Source of the DNA: Ipomoea triloba
Lineage: Eukaryota > Streptophyta > Magnoliopsida > Solanales > Convolvulaceae
DNA length: 64,000 nt
Reading direction: 5' to 3'
Assembly: GCF_003576645.1 (NCBI RefSeq)
Contig: NC_044925.1
Location: 20,217,498 to 20,281,497 of the forward strand
Under the pieces are notes generated by a model. That model was not told where the DNA came from. It did not search any database and worked only from the letters and a program-made list of their open reading frames with translations. The position numbers and the translations under genes are program-made. Below are positions 44,301 to 56,059 of the stretch, piece by piece (position 1 is the stretch's first letter; each line of letters starts with the position of its first letter).

Positions 44301-46177
44301 GAAATTAAGTTCTCAAAGAAAGTGGTTGTTATGAAAACTTGAAAAGAATAAAATTTAGGTTAGTGAAGAGAATGATCAGTATGAAATAGGTTACCTTGCA
44401 AATGATCAATCAGTTTTCCTCAAATATAACTCTTTCCCAATGTTGAAAGTTCCAATATGTTTCCCATTGTACAATAGCAAAGCAAATTGTTTAAAGAATA
44501 CTTAAAGCAATTGATATGGGTGGCAATCTTTTTGTAAGGTTAACTGATGCTGACTAAGTAATATGACCTTCTTAGTTACAAAGGAACACTAATATTACAA
44601 AAATAAAGACATACGAAAAAGTAATAGTCTACATGTCAAGGCTCCATAGATAAGCTTAAGAAACCGAGCTTCACTGGGGAAAAGTTTTCTAGTTGAGGAA
44701 ATTATATAACAAGTTCATTCAACCTTCTTCCAAAATATTACATAAACTGATAAACCTCAACTCAGTGACTTACAATTAGAAGCTGGAAAGAAATTATTGA
44801 GTCAGCTAGACCCTATGCTTACCTCTTGTGCTTGTTGCTTGGCCCGCACTTCAAGTATTTTTTCTAAACTCTGCTTCTCCCCTTCCAATTTAGCTACCAT
44901 ATCCTCACGCTCTCTTATTGCTTCAATTGCTTTTGCAGCCGCTTTTTCTGCCAGAATCTGTTGCCTTCTTTTTCTCCTTTCTTCTCTTTCACGTTCACTT
45001 CCAGAGCCTGATGAAGATGTTGAATCTGTCTCAGAGTCTGATTCTCTATCACTAGGTGAAGAAGAGCGTATCTTCAGAGAACTTTGAGAACCCACTGTAG
45101 GACCATTTTTAAACCTCTGATTATCGTTTGTCTGCATCTTTAGATCCAACTGCCCATTAATAGTGGCAGACTCCATCCCAATTGGGGCGCCCTTCTCCCA
45201 TCCAACATCTCCATCCTTTATAACATCCACATGCTGATCCATTGCTATACTCTTTTCATCATTGTTCCCATGCAAAAGGTCCGAAGCCTCATCCCTTCCA
45301 TCAGAATGATCTCTTTCTGAACTGTCTCCATCACTTTTTAATTCGGCACTTGAGCTTCCTGCCGACACATTTACCCCATCAGTCAATCTCCCATCCCGCG
45401 CACTATCATTCCCCTTATTCCCTAATTGACCATCTGGCTCCCTCGAACTCTTTGGAACATTATTATGAGACTTCTGGCTCTTTTTCCCATCTAATGGCAG
45501 CAAACTGGAACCAGAACCCAAGCTCCCTTGAATCCTACTGTCCTTCTTCAAACCCCGAACCCCTCCCGCTCTATTGCTAATGCGAGCACTCCGAGCAGTG
45601 CCCAGTGTGGGGCTTTTATTCGGAACACTCAGTAATTCCGTCCAATCAGCATCCGTAAGGGTACTAGTATTAGTACCCGGCGGCTTAGGGCTCAAACTTG
45701 CTGGTGTAACAACCTCCTTCTCCTTTTTATAACTGGAAACGCCGTAATTCTTACTATTCTCACTGCTAACCGCATTCAAATTCCGATCATCCCGTAATTT
45801 TCCAGTAAAATCCTTGTTTTCGGGTGTTTTCTTTTTTAGCTGGTCCTTCAATGGCTTACTCTCACTGGGTGTAGCCGAGATTTCAAGATCTAACCCATCA
45901 GATCGGGCCTTTTCGCCCTTCTTAAGTGATTCAGCTGCTTGCTGATCAATCTAAGCCGTCCAGAAACAAATCAAGAACAATAAACAGACTTAAATTCCTA
46001 CTGACTGAGCAACAGTAAGAGCGAGCGTAAAACGAATCTAATTCTTAAAACGGATTCGTTGTGAAAGAGAAAAAGAAAGAAATTTGTTTGCAGTAAATAT
46101 ACATGAATGCGGATAGAAGGTACCTGCTGGAGGATATTCTCGGCGGCTTTGAGCTTGGAGGAGATCCAGTGAGCCAT
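41315..46177 (-). CDS. GC2: golgin candidate 2-like coiled-coil Golgi protein
   Basis: Ten exons on the minus strand fit in frame: 46177-46124, 45950-44823, 44219-44109, 43966-43907, 43369-43312, 42943-42900, 42804-42712, 42453-42328, 41818-41771 and 41686-41315. They encode about 697 residues. The protein begins MAHWISSKLKAAENILQQ, as in plant golgin candidate 2. Then come a charged Ser-rich region with TDADWTELLS (about residues 20-290), a long coiled coil (about 295-600; EREREERRKRRQQILAEKAA onwards), and a C-terminal membrane anchor (RIWSLVYLACLHLWVIYIL) after QQHFWSLVWQLD. Golgins of this type tether vesicles at Golgi cisternae and are anchored by the C-tail. Nine introns; the one between exons 9 and 10 begins GC (GAG|GCAAGT), a non-canonical donor. 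Exon 2 carries over half the coding sequence. Confidence 0.9.
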
Positions 46178-46319
46178 GAGGAGTCGGATTGTTTGCGATT
46201 ATTGTTTTATTCAAGAATCAAGATCAGTGGAACGGTAATTGGTCACGCTTGCTCGGCACATTTTACCCAAATGCTGGGAACGTTAATGAAGAGAAGACGA
46301 GACGGAGACGAAGACGATG

Positions 46320-48540
46320 CAGAATAGACAATAGAAGGCTAAATTTACAATTTGAGGTCGTTTGGTGACGGTTGTTTGGGATTGAAACTGTTGGCCTCAA
46401 ATACTTATATTCATTGTTGTTTTTTTTTTATTTATATTTTGCTTGCAAGAGTCTTTTTTAAAAAAAAAAAAAAATCAAATAAGCCAAATATAATTTAACT
46501 GGTCTAATATCCGGTTGATACATGAATATGAAAAATATTAGATGTAATTCCAAGAAGTATAACTCATGTCATATGTACATATTTTATAGTATAACTCATC
46601 CTATATGTATATATTTTATATTTTATTGGATAAAGAAATTTAAATGAATACAAAAAAAAAAAAAAAAGTCAATCATTGTATGACACATCATTAGGGATAG
46701 GGATAGTAACGGGTACTCTCCGTCTCCGTCTCATCTCCGTTTCCAGCGGAAATTTGAAAATAATCCTCATTACCCGTTTCCGTTCAACTCCTAGTCAAAG
46801 TCTTAATTTCTAAAATTAAAATAACCAAGTGTGTGTGTGTGTGTGTGTGTGTATATGGGTTCTTGTGCGGTTGGCCTTCTCCTGTGCGTGGTTTTCCTTT
46901 TTAAGGTGCGTAGTTTTCTTTCCTAATGTGCATGGTTTGTGTGCTTAAAGTGCGTCATCGTTGAAACTTAAGGTGCATCAACCTAAAGCTTTAGGTGTAT
47001 GATTTTCCTTCTTAAAGTGCGTGATTTGTATACTTAAGGTGAGTCATTTTAAAATTTTAGGTGCATGATTTGTGCTCTTAAAGTGCGTAGTTTGTGTACT
47101 GAATGTGCACCATTTAAAAATTTAACCTTTAGGTGTGTGTTTTTAACTTAAGGGATCCCTGGTCTTTCCTCCCAAACCTCACCCCTGTGACCAGTTGAAT
47201 TGTCTATACGGGCAATATTTGTTCTATATTTTCTCTATATGTTACAGCCCAAAAGTCAATACCCACCGCAAGGTGATTTGCTCTCCAAAAATATTTCATT
47301 TTCTTCTTTTCTTGATAATACTGTAATATTTTTATAGCTTATTTTATTTTGTTGAAAACTTGAGTGTTTTGAAAGTTGAAACATTTATATTGTCATGTTT
47401 GAATAATACAACCTATGTGAACAAAAGATGCAAAATTTAAGAAATTGTGAGTGTCATATGAGACTGACTCACAAATTATTATTCATGAGATTGTATGGAA
47501 ATTTAATACTTATGTTTAAAATGTAATATTAATCATTAATAAATTGTTGTTACTTATAAGGAAAAGTGTAATATTCTTAAAGAAAAATATAATATTTTTA
47601 AATCAAAATGTAATATTTAGGAGTTGAACAATTACTTATAAGAAAAAGTGTAATACTAATCATAGATAAATTGATTGTTTGTTTTTGTTTTTTTTTTAAG
47701 GTAAATTGATTTGTTACTTAAGTTAGAAACTGTAATAATACAATTACTTATGAAAAATGTATTATTAAGGGATTAAGAGTTACTTATGCGAAAAATTGCA
47801 ATACTTTTGACAGAATGTATAATAGTTATGAAAAACACGACCCGTCTCATGAATGAGGATTTGTGATTGTCTTGACGGGGGAATATCTAATTACCTGTAT
47901 GATTATACTTGTGCTCAATATTAGCACGGGAAACCGAGATGATCACTTCCCGAACACGACTAACCGCCTTGAATATGAAACCAAACCTAATTATAATGGT
48001 AAACAAATGGTATCATTTTGAAAAATTATTATCTATTTTGAAATCTTTCCTTACAATTTCTGTCCAAAACAAATTCTTTTTTGGCAGAAAGTTTGAAATT
48101 CTAATGTGGCAGAAAGTCTGAAATTCTTCTTTTTAAATCATGAAACTTAATCTCTATGGGAGAGAAAATAATATTTTTCGGTGGGAAACTCGCAGTCATT
48201 ACTTTGGTGTGCACCGATTAAACTAGTATAGGTTGCACATAATTGACCGATTCAATCCAAGAAGGTTAGGTCGCTTCCATTGGAAGTTAGACTTAATTGA
48301 GTCTAAATTTTACATATTCAAAAGATTACCATTAATGTAATTACTGCATAGTCTTTTGAGTCTAAATTTTACATATTCAACTGCATTATTCACTTTTTAT
48401 GCAACACTCTTTCCTCATTATAATAATTCAAATTCAAATTAAAGATACACAAAATGATGCAACACTCTTTCCTCATTATAATAATTCAAATTCAAATTAA
48501 AGATACACAAAATGGCAACTCTATTCAAAGAAATGGTCCT
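46320..48540. other. intergenic, AT-rich, with degenerate minisatellites
   Basis: No gene seen. It holds a (GT)n run at about 46833-46853, a degenerate array of TTAAAGTGCGTGATTTGT-like units at about 46860-47140, and AAAAGTGTAATATT-like units at 47500-47830. A perfect 57-58 bp tandem duplication at about 48400-48514 has units starting ATGCAACACTCTTTCCTCAT. Confidence 0.75.
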
Positions 48541-48733
48541 TAAAACAAACTGAATTCCAGTCTTCAACATCACACATTATTATTATGGGAAGATACCAAC
48601 TTATACAACATATGGTGCCATTATTACATAGCAAAACATTCACCCAAATTATTGAAAACGGCACTAGGTTTCATCAATAATACTAATTGCCCATATGTTG
48701 TTGTTGTCACAATGTTCATTGAAGAACAAGACA

Positions 48734-51700
48734 TCACTTCTTGGCAATGAACAAGCCCCATCTCTGCTCCCCGGATGAAGATCTCGCCAGCTTCGCCCTC
48801 CAGCCTTCAACGATTTCATTGTAGTCCTCCTGCACATTCATTCGTCGTAAGAACAATAAGGTAAGATTAATTCCATCCAATGTAAAGAAAATACACCTAT
48901 GGTATATAATAGCAGATGAGAGAGCGTACTTCTGAGAAGTCTTTGATAAATTCTTCTCTTTCCTTCTCCACGCCTTCCAACTCCTTCTGAAGCACGCTCA
49001 TGAACTGTAAACAAACGTATTGCAAAAACAGCTTATAGCTTTGATCACATAGCTGGATAAAAATCGTTCTGTCATATCTTACAGATGTAACAATTAACAT
49101 AACAAACACCTGATGAGATCGATCCTCAGCAATGACATCACTGAACCCAGCATCCTTGATCATCTGTTTTGCATGGTTTTAATGTAATGTTAAAACAGAA
49201 TAAATGGATATTAATGCCCACCTCCCAACCCCAGAAGACTATGAATACCTGGCCATATGCTTCTACATTGTGTAAATCATATCCTCTGTGTTTAATATAC
49301 TCTGCAAATTCTTCTGAGGGAGTTCCAGCTCTTTTGCAGTAATCAGTAATGAGGAGTTTACCCCCTGGCTTCAGCCACCTGTAGAAAGACTTGAAAAGTG
49401 CAGGTTTGTCCTGAAAAATAAAAGAGAGAATTTTTTATATCAATAAAGGAGTTTAAATGAAATACTGCAAGATTAAAGGTATCCATGGAACAAGAATCAA
49501 TACATGAATGTGAAGAAAGGTGTCACGGCTGTAAATCACATCCAATGAGCCATCAGGGTATGATATCCTGGTGCAATCAGCAACCTCAAACTCAACAGTG
49601 CATTTGAGCCCAATAGCGCGTTCAATAGCAAATGAGATCATGTTGATAGAGAGGTCAATGCCAACAACATGAACCTCATAGTTCTCAGCCATGTAGAAAT
49701 CACCACCTCCAATACCACAGCCAACATCTAGGACTTTTTGCCCCGGCTGGAGATCCAATTTGGCAACAAATTCTTTAGTTGTCTCTGTTCAAGAACAGCA
49801 GCAAAATCAGAGAAGCAAACAACATGTGCATGCATGGAGTTGGATTCTATATAATTCTTATATGCACAAGATGTGTGATTCACAATCCATACCAAGCCCT
49901 CCTGTGCTCACATAGCCTTGTCCAAAGACTCGCTCATATCGTAAAATGCCACTGCAATTATATTGGACAGTGTCCAAGAACTTCTGGAATCCCTTGTCAT
50001 CTTCTGAATTAACTTTCTGCCATGTCCAGCAAATCTGCAAGGTCAAAGCACCACAGAATGAATTTATTGCTGATCTTATTGAATAAATAATGAAAAGCAA
50101 TGACAGATGGCATATGCAGCAGTAAAACTTCACCTGATTTTGATTCTTCTTGTTTCGTACATAAGCTCCAATGCACTTACAACCAATAAGAGAGAGTTCA
50201 AAGGACTTTCCTTTCGCAGCATTTACATGGCATTCTTTGAAAACCTGTACTTTGCATAGATCAGTCAGGGAAAAACATCCACAGAAACTCAAGGGGTTTT
50301 TGAAAGGACAAACATCTATTACGGTTGAGTTGAAAAGTAACAACAATGATCAATGTCATAAAGTGTGCACCTTAGTATAATATCTAGGTTCTCGATAGTG
50401 GGTTGGATTGTTCTTTCTCTTGTGGTCTCCAGATTGATGGAAGCATGATTCTCTGAAATATATGTGCCCTCCAACTTTCAACCATCTGACCATTCTCTCT
50501 ACTAGATTCACAACCTACAAGCAAGAAGATAGATGAACATATTTCACCTAAAAATCAATGGGAAGTGACAATTCAAGAATCAAGACTGACAAGTTTGAGG
50601 AAAGTGGAGGAAGGTGACCCCCCACTAGAACCTTCATTTGCCAAATTTGCAAACCAAGTGATAAACATGTAACTATGATGTCTGTTCTATCAATAGTATG
50701 CACAACTACATATCTATCTGAACATCCCTCCTTTAAGTGTCCTCTATAGAGACACTTATCCATTTCATATTACAATAGCTCTTTTTCCTCTTTTTTTTTA
50801 GAGATGGTACATTTGCTTTGCTTGAGTAACTCATCAATTTTCATATAGCAGGCAAAGCTATAGAAACTTCAAAGTAGAAGATTTATTAAGAAGACTTAAA
50901 AAGCTCACCTCAGTGTCAGAAAGATACATCAGTAACCAATTTGAAAATATCAAGTCGAGTGACTCATCAGAGAAGTTCAAATCTGGGGAGGTCACATCAG
51001 CACACATGAACTTGACATTTTTATGGTGCCCATTGATGGCTTCATTCTGGAAGTACAAAAATTCAAAAGTAATTATTATTTTCTTAAACCAACAGCTCTA
51101 GCAAAACAACGCAAAAATATAAAGAGAGACTATGTGCACAGAAAGAAAGGTATTCTGGAAGTGTCATAAACCTTCTTGATTGCACTTTCAATGAAGTCCA
51201 ATGCTATGAGTTGCCCCGCTTTCTTGGCTAATTCACCAGTGAAACGGCCAATACCAGCACCTAGCTCCAGCACTGATTTCCCTTCGTATGGGGGAAGCAG
51301 ACCAAGCACCTGGACATGAAACCATAGTGAGGCTTAACTCATTTGACTCACAGGGAAAAAAAAAAGTAGTTTTGGATAATGTAAACTCCTATCCAAGCAG
51401 AAAAGCTGAAACCTATTAACATTAACAGGGACAAGAAAAGGCAACAAAAGTCCACAAAGAACTGATTATTATATGTGTGTACACACTACATACTACATAT
51501 AATATGTTAGTAGGTAGGTTTGTCATTTGAACTTACACCCAAAAAACTATTCATAAAAGCTAACCCATTTGGGATCAAAGAACTAAATTAAAAACTCGTA
51601 TATCAAATGCTCATATTAGCCTTTCGAATTGATGACAAGGAAAACAACTTTTTAACAAGCTAAAAAGTTCTCCCCCAAACAAGACCTATAGTAACCTCAC

Positions 51701-52252
51701 ATAGTCACATAGCAAGCAATCAAGCATGATGGTGCAGATTCAATATGGTTCCTGTAGTGAGAAGTACATATAACAACAAACTAAAGTAACATCATATCAG
51801 ATGATCATAAACAAAATTTTAAAAAAATCTAAAAACTGGTAACCAGTATATTCGTTGAAAATGACCAGTAAACAAATACGAGAAAAGGAGCAAAGAGATA
51901 TGATGAAGAAAACAAAGGAAAACAACAAATATGTATAAAACAATCCACTCTGCATTATAGTACTATGTAAATCCAAATCGTCGTAAAAGTTGTGTATAAA
52001 GACAGTAAAGAAAGAAAACTATACTTCAGGCCTCTCTTCTTTGTCGAGATCAACAGCCTTAGAGTCGAGCATCATGGCCTCCACTGTGAGATCAGCGGAG
52101 TGCTCCATCCAGTAATTCTTCTGGATCTCACGTTCTTCTCCTATAATACATCGCATTGAATAAAAAGCCCAAAACCAAAACCAAACAAACATAAAATCCA
52201 AAAACAAAAGGCGTAGAACCCAATGAAACCTACCTTGTGGAACGGCAGCCAT
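48734..52252 (-). CDS. NMT1: phosphoethanolamine N-methyltransferase (PEAMT)
   Basis: Twelve exons on the minus strand: 52252-52234, 52140-52025, 51309-51172, 51046-50909, 50514-50371, 50244-50134, 50034-49893, 49784-49504, 49410-49249, 49163-49110, 49004-48930 and 48829-48734. They encode 491 residues, the same length as Arabidopsis NMT1/XIPOTL1 as I recall it. The enzyme uses S-adenosylmethionine to methylate phosphoethanolamine three times to phosphocholine in the cytosol, feeding phosphatidylcholine and betaine synthesis. Two methyltransferase domains in tandem are visible. The first has [16 protein letters not shown] (about residue 58) and [14 protein letters not shown]; the second has [16 protein letters not shown] (about 288), [14 protein letters not shown] and [12 protein letters not shown]. 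The protein ends [12 protein letters not shown]. No truncation or frameshift. A uORF lies upstream at 52465-52388. Confidence 0.96.
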
Positions 52253-52387
52253 TGTTATAGATCAAACAATGAAACTTTGGATAACAATAGTGGATAACAG
52301 TAGTGGAGATGGAGCTGATAGGATTGAGCAAACTTATACAGAAAAAGGAAATGTAGGTAGTTGCAAATCAGGAGAAAAGAAAGGGGG

Positions 52388-52465
52388 CTAACGGCCCTGG
52401 ATTGCGAGGCGAGATCTGGAAAATGTCCTGGATCTACGGTCCTTCACTCTCCCTCTCTGATGCAT
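52388..52465 (-). promoter_or_regulatory. PEAMT leader upstream ORF, 25 codons
   Basis: In the 5' leader, about 135 nt before the PEAMT ATG, a complete uORF encodes MHQRGRVKDRRSRTFSRSRL plus AIQGR and a stop. It is Arg-rich, 25 residues. Arabidopsis XIPOTL1/NMT1 is known for a conserved 25-residue uORF through which phosphocholine represses translation. The position and exact length agree; peptide identity was not compared. Confidence 0.7.
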
Positions 52466-52585
52466 CGGCTTGCAGAAATCTGCGGTGGGAATGTGTGGGT
52501 GTAAGTGTTTCAACTGTTATTTAACAGTGAGAAATTGCGTTGAAATCAATAGAGTCCAAGAAGCTATGATCTCCGGTACAGAAAA

Positions 52586-52708
52586 ATGAGAAAAGAGTGG
52601 GCGCATGGGCTGCTCTCTTCTGTGGCGTTAATCGTTGCAGGCGTTGCGATGAGGAGACAAGAGTGTATCAAAAACAGTGAAAGATTGGGACTGGTTCGGT
52701 ACTGGTGA
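52586..52708 (+). CDS. small ORF, 40 residues, divergent from PEAMT (uncertain)
   Basis: The plus-strand ORF starts MRKEWAHGLLSSVALIVAGV, then AMRRQECIKNSERL and ends VRYW. It has a basic N-terminus, one hydrophobic segment (LLSSVALIVAGVA) long enough to dip into or cross a membrane, and a basic tail. I do not recognise the family. It overlaps what is probably the PEAMT promoter or leader, and the opposite strand there has a 29-codon ORF (MRPLFSHFSV...), so one or both may be chance. Confidence 0.25.
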   Translation: MRKEWAHGLLSSVALIVAGVAMRRQECIKNSERLGLVRYW

Positions 52709-52829
52709 ATCACTCACTCTATATGATCCATTCATGAATCGACACGTTAGGCCTCCACTAAAATTGCGACTTTTTTGTCATGTACCAATCGAACTATAAA
52801 TGGAAATGATTAAAATTTAACATAGAATG

Positions 52830-53385
52830 ATTACGGAGCGCGCATCAAAACGACGTCGGTTTGATTAATGAAAACATACAGATGAAACGGCCTCCGTTCC
52901 GCGCCATTCACTTTCAGTTCGTATACACTGCAGTTACGTTTCAACACAACTGCAATTACATTTCAAGACAACTGCAGTTACATTTCGATATAACTACAGT
53001 TTCATTTAATAATATAAAACACAAATATGAAACTGTTATTCAGTATCAATTCATATACACTGCAATTACATTTCAACACAACTACAATTACATTTCGATA
53101 TAACTACAGTTTCATTTGATAATATAAAACACAAATATGAAACTGTTATTCAGTATCAGTTCATATACACTGCAGTTACATTTCAACACAACTACAGTTA
53201 CATTTCGATATAACTACAGTTTCATTTGATAATATAAAAACAAATGTAAGGCAGTATCTTTTGAGATGAACTGTAGTATCAGTTACAGAGCTCCGTCTCC
53301 CACTTACTGAAACGACGTCGTTTTGTGACCACGGTCCACTATGCATTGTGGACCGTGGTCCACGGTATAACGACTGATAGAAACA
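52830..53385. mobile_element. palindrome-flanked repeat element with AACTGCAGTT-type arrays
   Basis: The ends carry AAACGACGTCG on the left and CGACGTCGTTTTG plus a long perfect palindrome, CCACGGTCCAC-TATGCATT-GTGGACCGTGG, on the right (about 53320-53363). Between them are three tandem units of about 113-128 bp starting TATACACTGCAGTTAC (52923, 53051 and 53164), each built of CAACACAACTGCAATTACAT-like subunits. It shares the CTGCAGTT/CAACACAACTG motifs with 61100-61440. No ORF of known type; superfamily unknown. Confidence 0.6.
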
Positions 53386-53689
53386 TACTCTCAAATTAAT
53401 ATATCTTCTCCCAATCAAATTAATATATCGCCATATCTTCTCCCAATCAAATTAATATATTGGCATTCGGACTTGCAGATTGTTTAATAAACGTAAAGAA
53501 AATATGAGTAAAATACATCATTATTTTTTTAATACAACTGACCCTATTAAATTGTAGTATCTATTTACACATACTTGATTGTTGAAGCACAAAAAGTTAA
53601 TTCGCCTCCATTATTGTAGTATTTGTTCATACATAATATCAAACAAAAGCACGTCAAAAGAAGAACTCAAACTATTTGCCTTGAGACCT

Positions 53690-54990
53690 TATAACTTGGA
53701 GCCAATCAATTTCAATTTGCACAAAATCAAGGCCTTCAACCTTAATTAATCCAACTCAAGGCTTCCCGGACAGCAAGAGTCTCAGCCTCCTTTAGACTAT
53801 AGATCCCTCTACAGGGAGTGCTTTTAGCTACAATAAATTCTCATATTCATGCTGAAGCACAAACTCGAATCTCATTCTACCTCTATTGGTGTTCATAGTT
53901 GCATCAACATTAAGGTTTAGCCACCCAGTAGAAAGTTTCAACCATTTTTCATAGGGAGAAACGTGATGTATTGGGTTTATATAATTCACAACAGCAGGGA
54001 GCAATTCTCCAACTACTGAGATATGTCTTGACGCTCTCTACAATATTGAAATTCGGCAAAGTGCGGACGTGCGGTTGTTTTAGATTTTTTTTTTTTTCAT
54101 TTCTAGCATACCACAATTTCCATTTCCAAAAAAAGCATACCACAATTTCCAACTTGAGAATGCAAATTTATTTATTATCTAGTTTTAGAAATTTTACTGC
54201 CCAATATATAAAAGATGAGTGAATGCTCATCAATCATCTAGTGACATAGCTTCCAACCATACTCGTAGTGGCTTCCAACCATACTCCAGCATCTTTTACT
54301 CTTTTAGCAACCTCACATGCATTCCATAAGGGTGTGCAAAATTGTTTCATCATAATTCACACAAATTCCATAAGGGTATGCAAAATTGTTTCACCATAAT
54401 TCACACAAAGTGGGCAGAGTTTGGCAATCTACTCTTTTAGAGCTCAACAAGTCAACATACATTATTAATTAGGTAAGTAAGTTGTACACACTTGCCAAAC
54501 TTTTTTTTGACATTCCTATGGATCCATAATTTTCACATGCAAGTCCACTTGTTAACCTCACCCTCGTTAACTTCCCCAACCTGAGACGATAGTATATAAG
54601 CCTATAACAGCTTTTCACTATGAAAATACCATTTTCTTTTAGAGCACATATCAACTTGTCTAGTATGCTATATCTAGGAAGAGAAATATTTAAGATGAGC
54701 TCAAATAGGGAATACGGGAAAAGTAACCACCTTAGCATTGTTCTCATCCAGTAGCCAACTATCCTGTCAAATTTAAATATGCTTCCTATCACCCACTCTC
54801 CACCTGGAGTTCCTCCTTAATTATATCTTGGGTTTCCATTAGACTTGTCTAGATAAAAGATGGTTTAATGCATTTCCTAGACTATAAGAAAAGAACTTTG
54901 GAAAGTATCTAGCATTGAAGAACCTTGCAACCAATGAATTGGGTCGTTGAAGTCCTATAATCTACGAAAACCCATACCACCCATTTCTTA
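53690..54990 (-). mobile_element. degenerate LINE 3' region (zf-RVT to RNase H)
   Basis: From high to low coordinates, minus-strand frames read WVVWVF..DYR and NDPIHWLQG near 54980-54900, then GEWVIGSIFKFDRIV and SLPRYSILDKLICALKENGI, FIVKSCYRLIYY (54790-54590). An RNase H-like piece, GWLNLNVDATMNTNRGR and IKVEGLDFVQIEIDWLQVI, follows at about 53940-53700. This is the order of a plant L1 ORF2 C-terminus with many stops. A 42-bp tandem duplication (ATTCCATAAGGGTGTGCAAA) sits at 54325-54410. Confidence 0.65.
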
Positions 54991-55157
54991 GGAAGATAAA
55001 GGTGGTCTCAAACTCTCAATCATTTCACTACCTCATTATACTAGTTTTAAAATGCACGGTGTGCAATTTAAAAAAAAAATGTCCAATACAAAAATTAAGC
55101 TAGTAAAATTAGATGAATGAAATAATGACAAAAATACATAAATCTTATTTATTATTT

Positions 55158-55803
55158 GGGGGGGGGGGGGGGGGGGGGGAGAGGGTTANNNNNNNNNNNN
55201 NNNNNNNNNNNNNNNNNNNNNNNNNNNNNNNNNNNNNNNNNNNNNNNNNNNNNNNNNNNNNNNNNNNNNNNNNNNNNNNNNNNNNNNNNNNNNNNNNNNN
55301 NNNNNNNNNNNNNNNNNNNNNNNNNNNNNNNNNNNNNNNNNNNNNNNNNNNNNNNNNNNNNNNNNNNNNNNNNNNNNNNNNNNNNNNNNNNNNNNNNNNN
55401 NNNNNNNNNNNNNNNNNNNNNNNNNNNNNNNNNNNNNNNNNNNNNNNNNNNNNNNNNNNNNNNNNNNNNNNNNNNNNNNNNNNNNNNNNNNNNNNNNNNN
55501 NNNNNNNNNNNNNNNNNNNNNNNNNNNNNNNNNNNNNNNNNNNNNNNNNNNNNNNNNNNNNNNNNNNNNNNNNNNNNNNNNNNNNNNNNNNNNNNNNNNN
55601 NNNNNNNNNNNNNNNNNNNNNNNNNNNNNNNNNNNNNNNNNNNNNNNNNNNNNNNNNNNNNNNNNNNNNNNNNNNNNNNNNNNNNNNNNNNNNNNNNNNN
55701 NNNNNNNNNNNNNNNNNNNNNNNNNNNNNNNNNNNNNNNNNNNNNNNNNNNNNNNNNNNNNNNNNNNNNNNNNNNNNNNNNNNNNNNNNNNNNNNNNNNN
55801 NAT

Positions 55804-55834
<31 letters not shown>
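55158..55834. other. assembly gap (613 N) between two G homopolymers
   Basis: G22 at 55158-55179 precedes AGAGGGTTA and 613 Ns (55189-55801); then T11, G21 at 55814-55834 and TGTGGTGGGGAGAGGGTTAA. The GGGGAGAGGGTTA sequence occurs on both sides of the gap. Confidence 0.95.
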
Positions 55835-56059
55835 TGTGGTGGGGAGAGGGTTAATTTTCACTACTAAATGCTCCATTATATTGAACTAGGGATGTCCATA
55901 TTGATTTTGTCAATTTGGTTATGCAAAATTACGCCAAAAACTACCAAAAAAAGTTTGGATGGTGTAAAATGTCTAAATTCCATTGCAAATCACGATTTGT
56001 AACGGAATGTATATATTCTGTTAGTAAAATGCTCGTTGCAACTCAATTGCAATGATACC

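Noticed and set aside
45242..45580. His/Ser/Pro-rich plus-strand ORF over the golgin exon
   Set aside because: Shadow of golgin exon 2; no family match.
55113..55889. Open frames running through the N block on both strands
   Set aside because: They consist almost entirely of unknown bases plus poly-G/poly-C translation; no evidence of coding.
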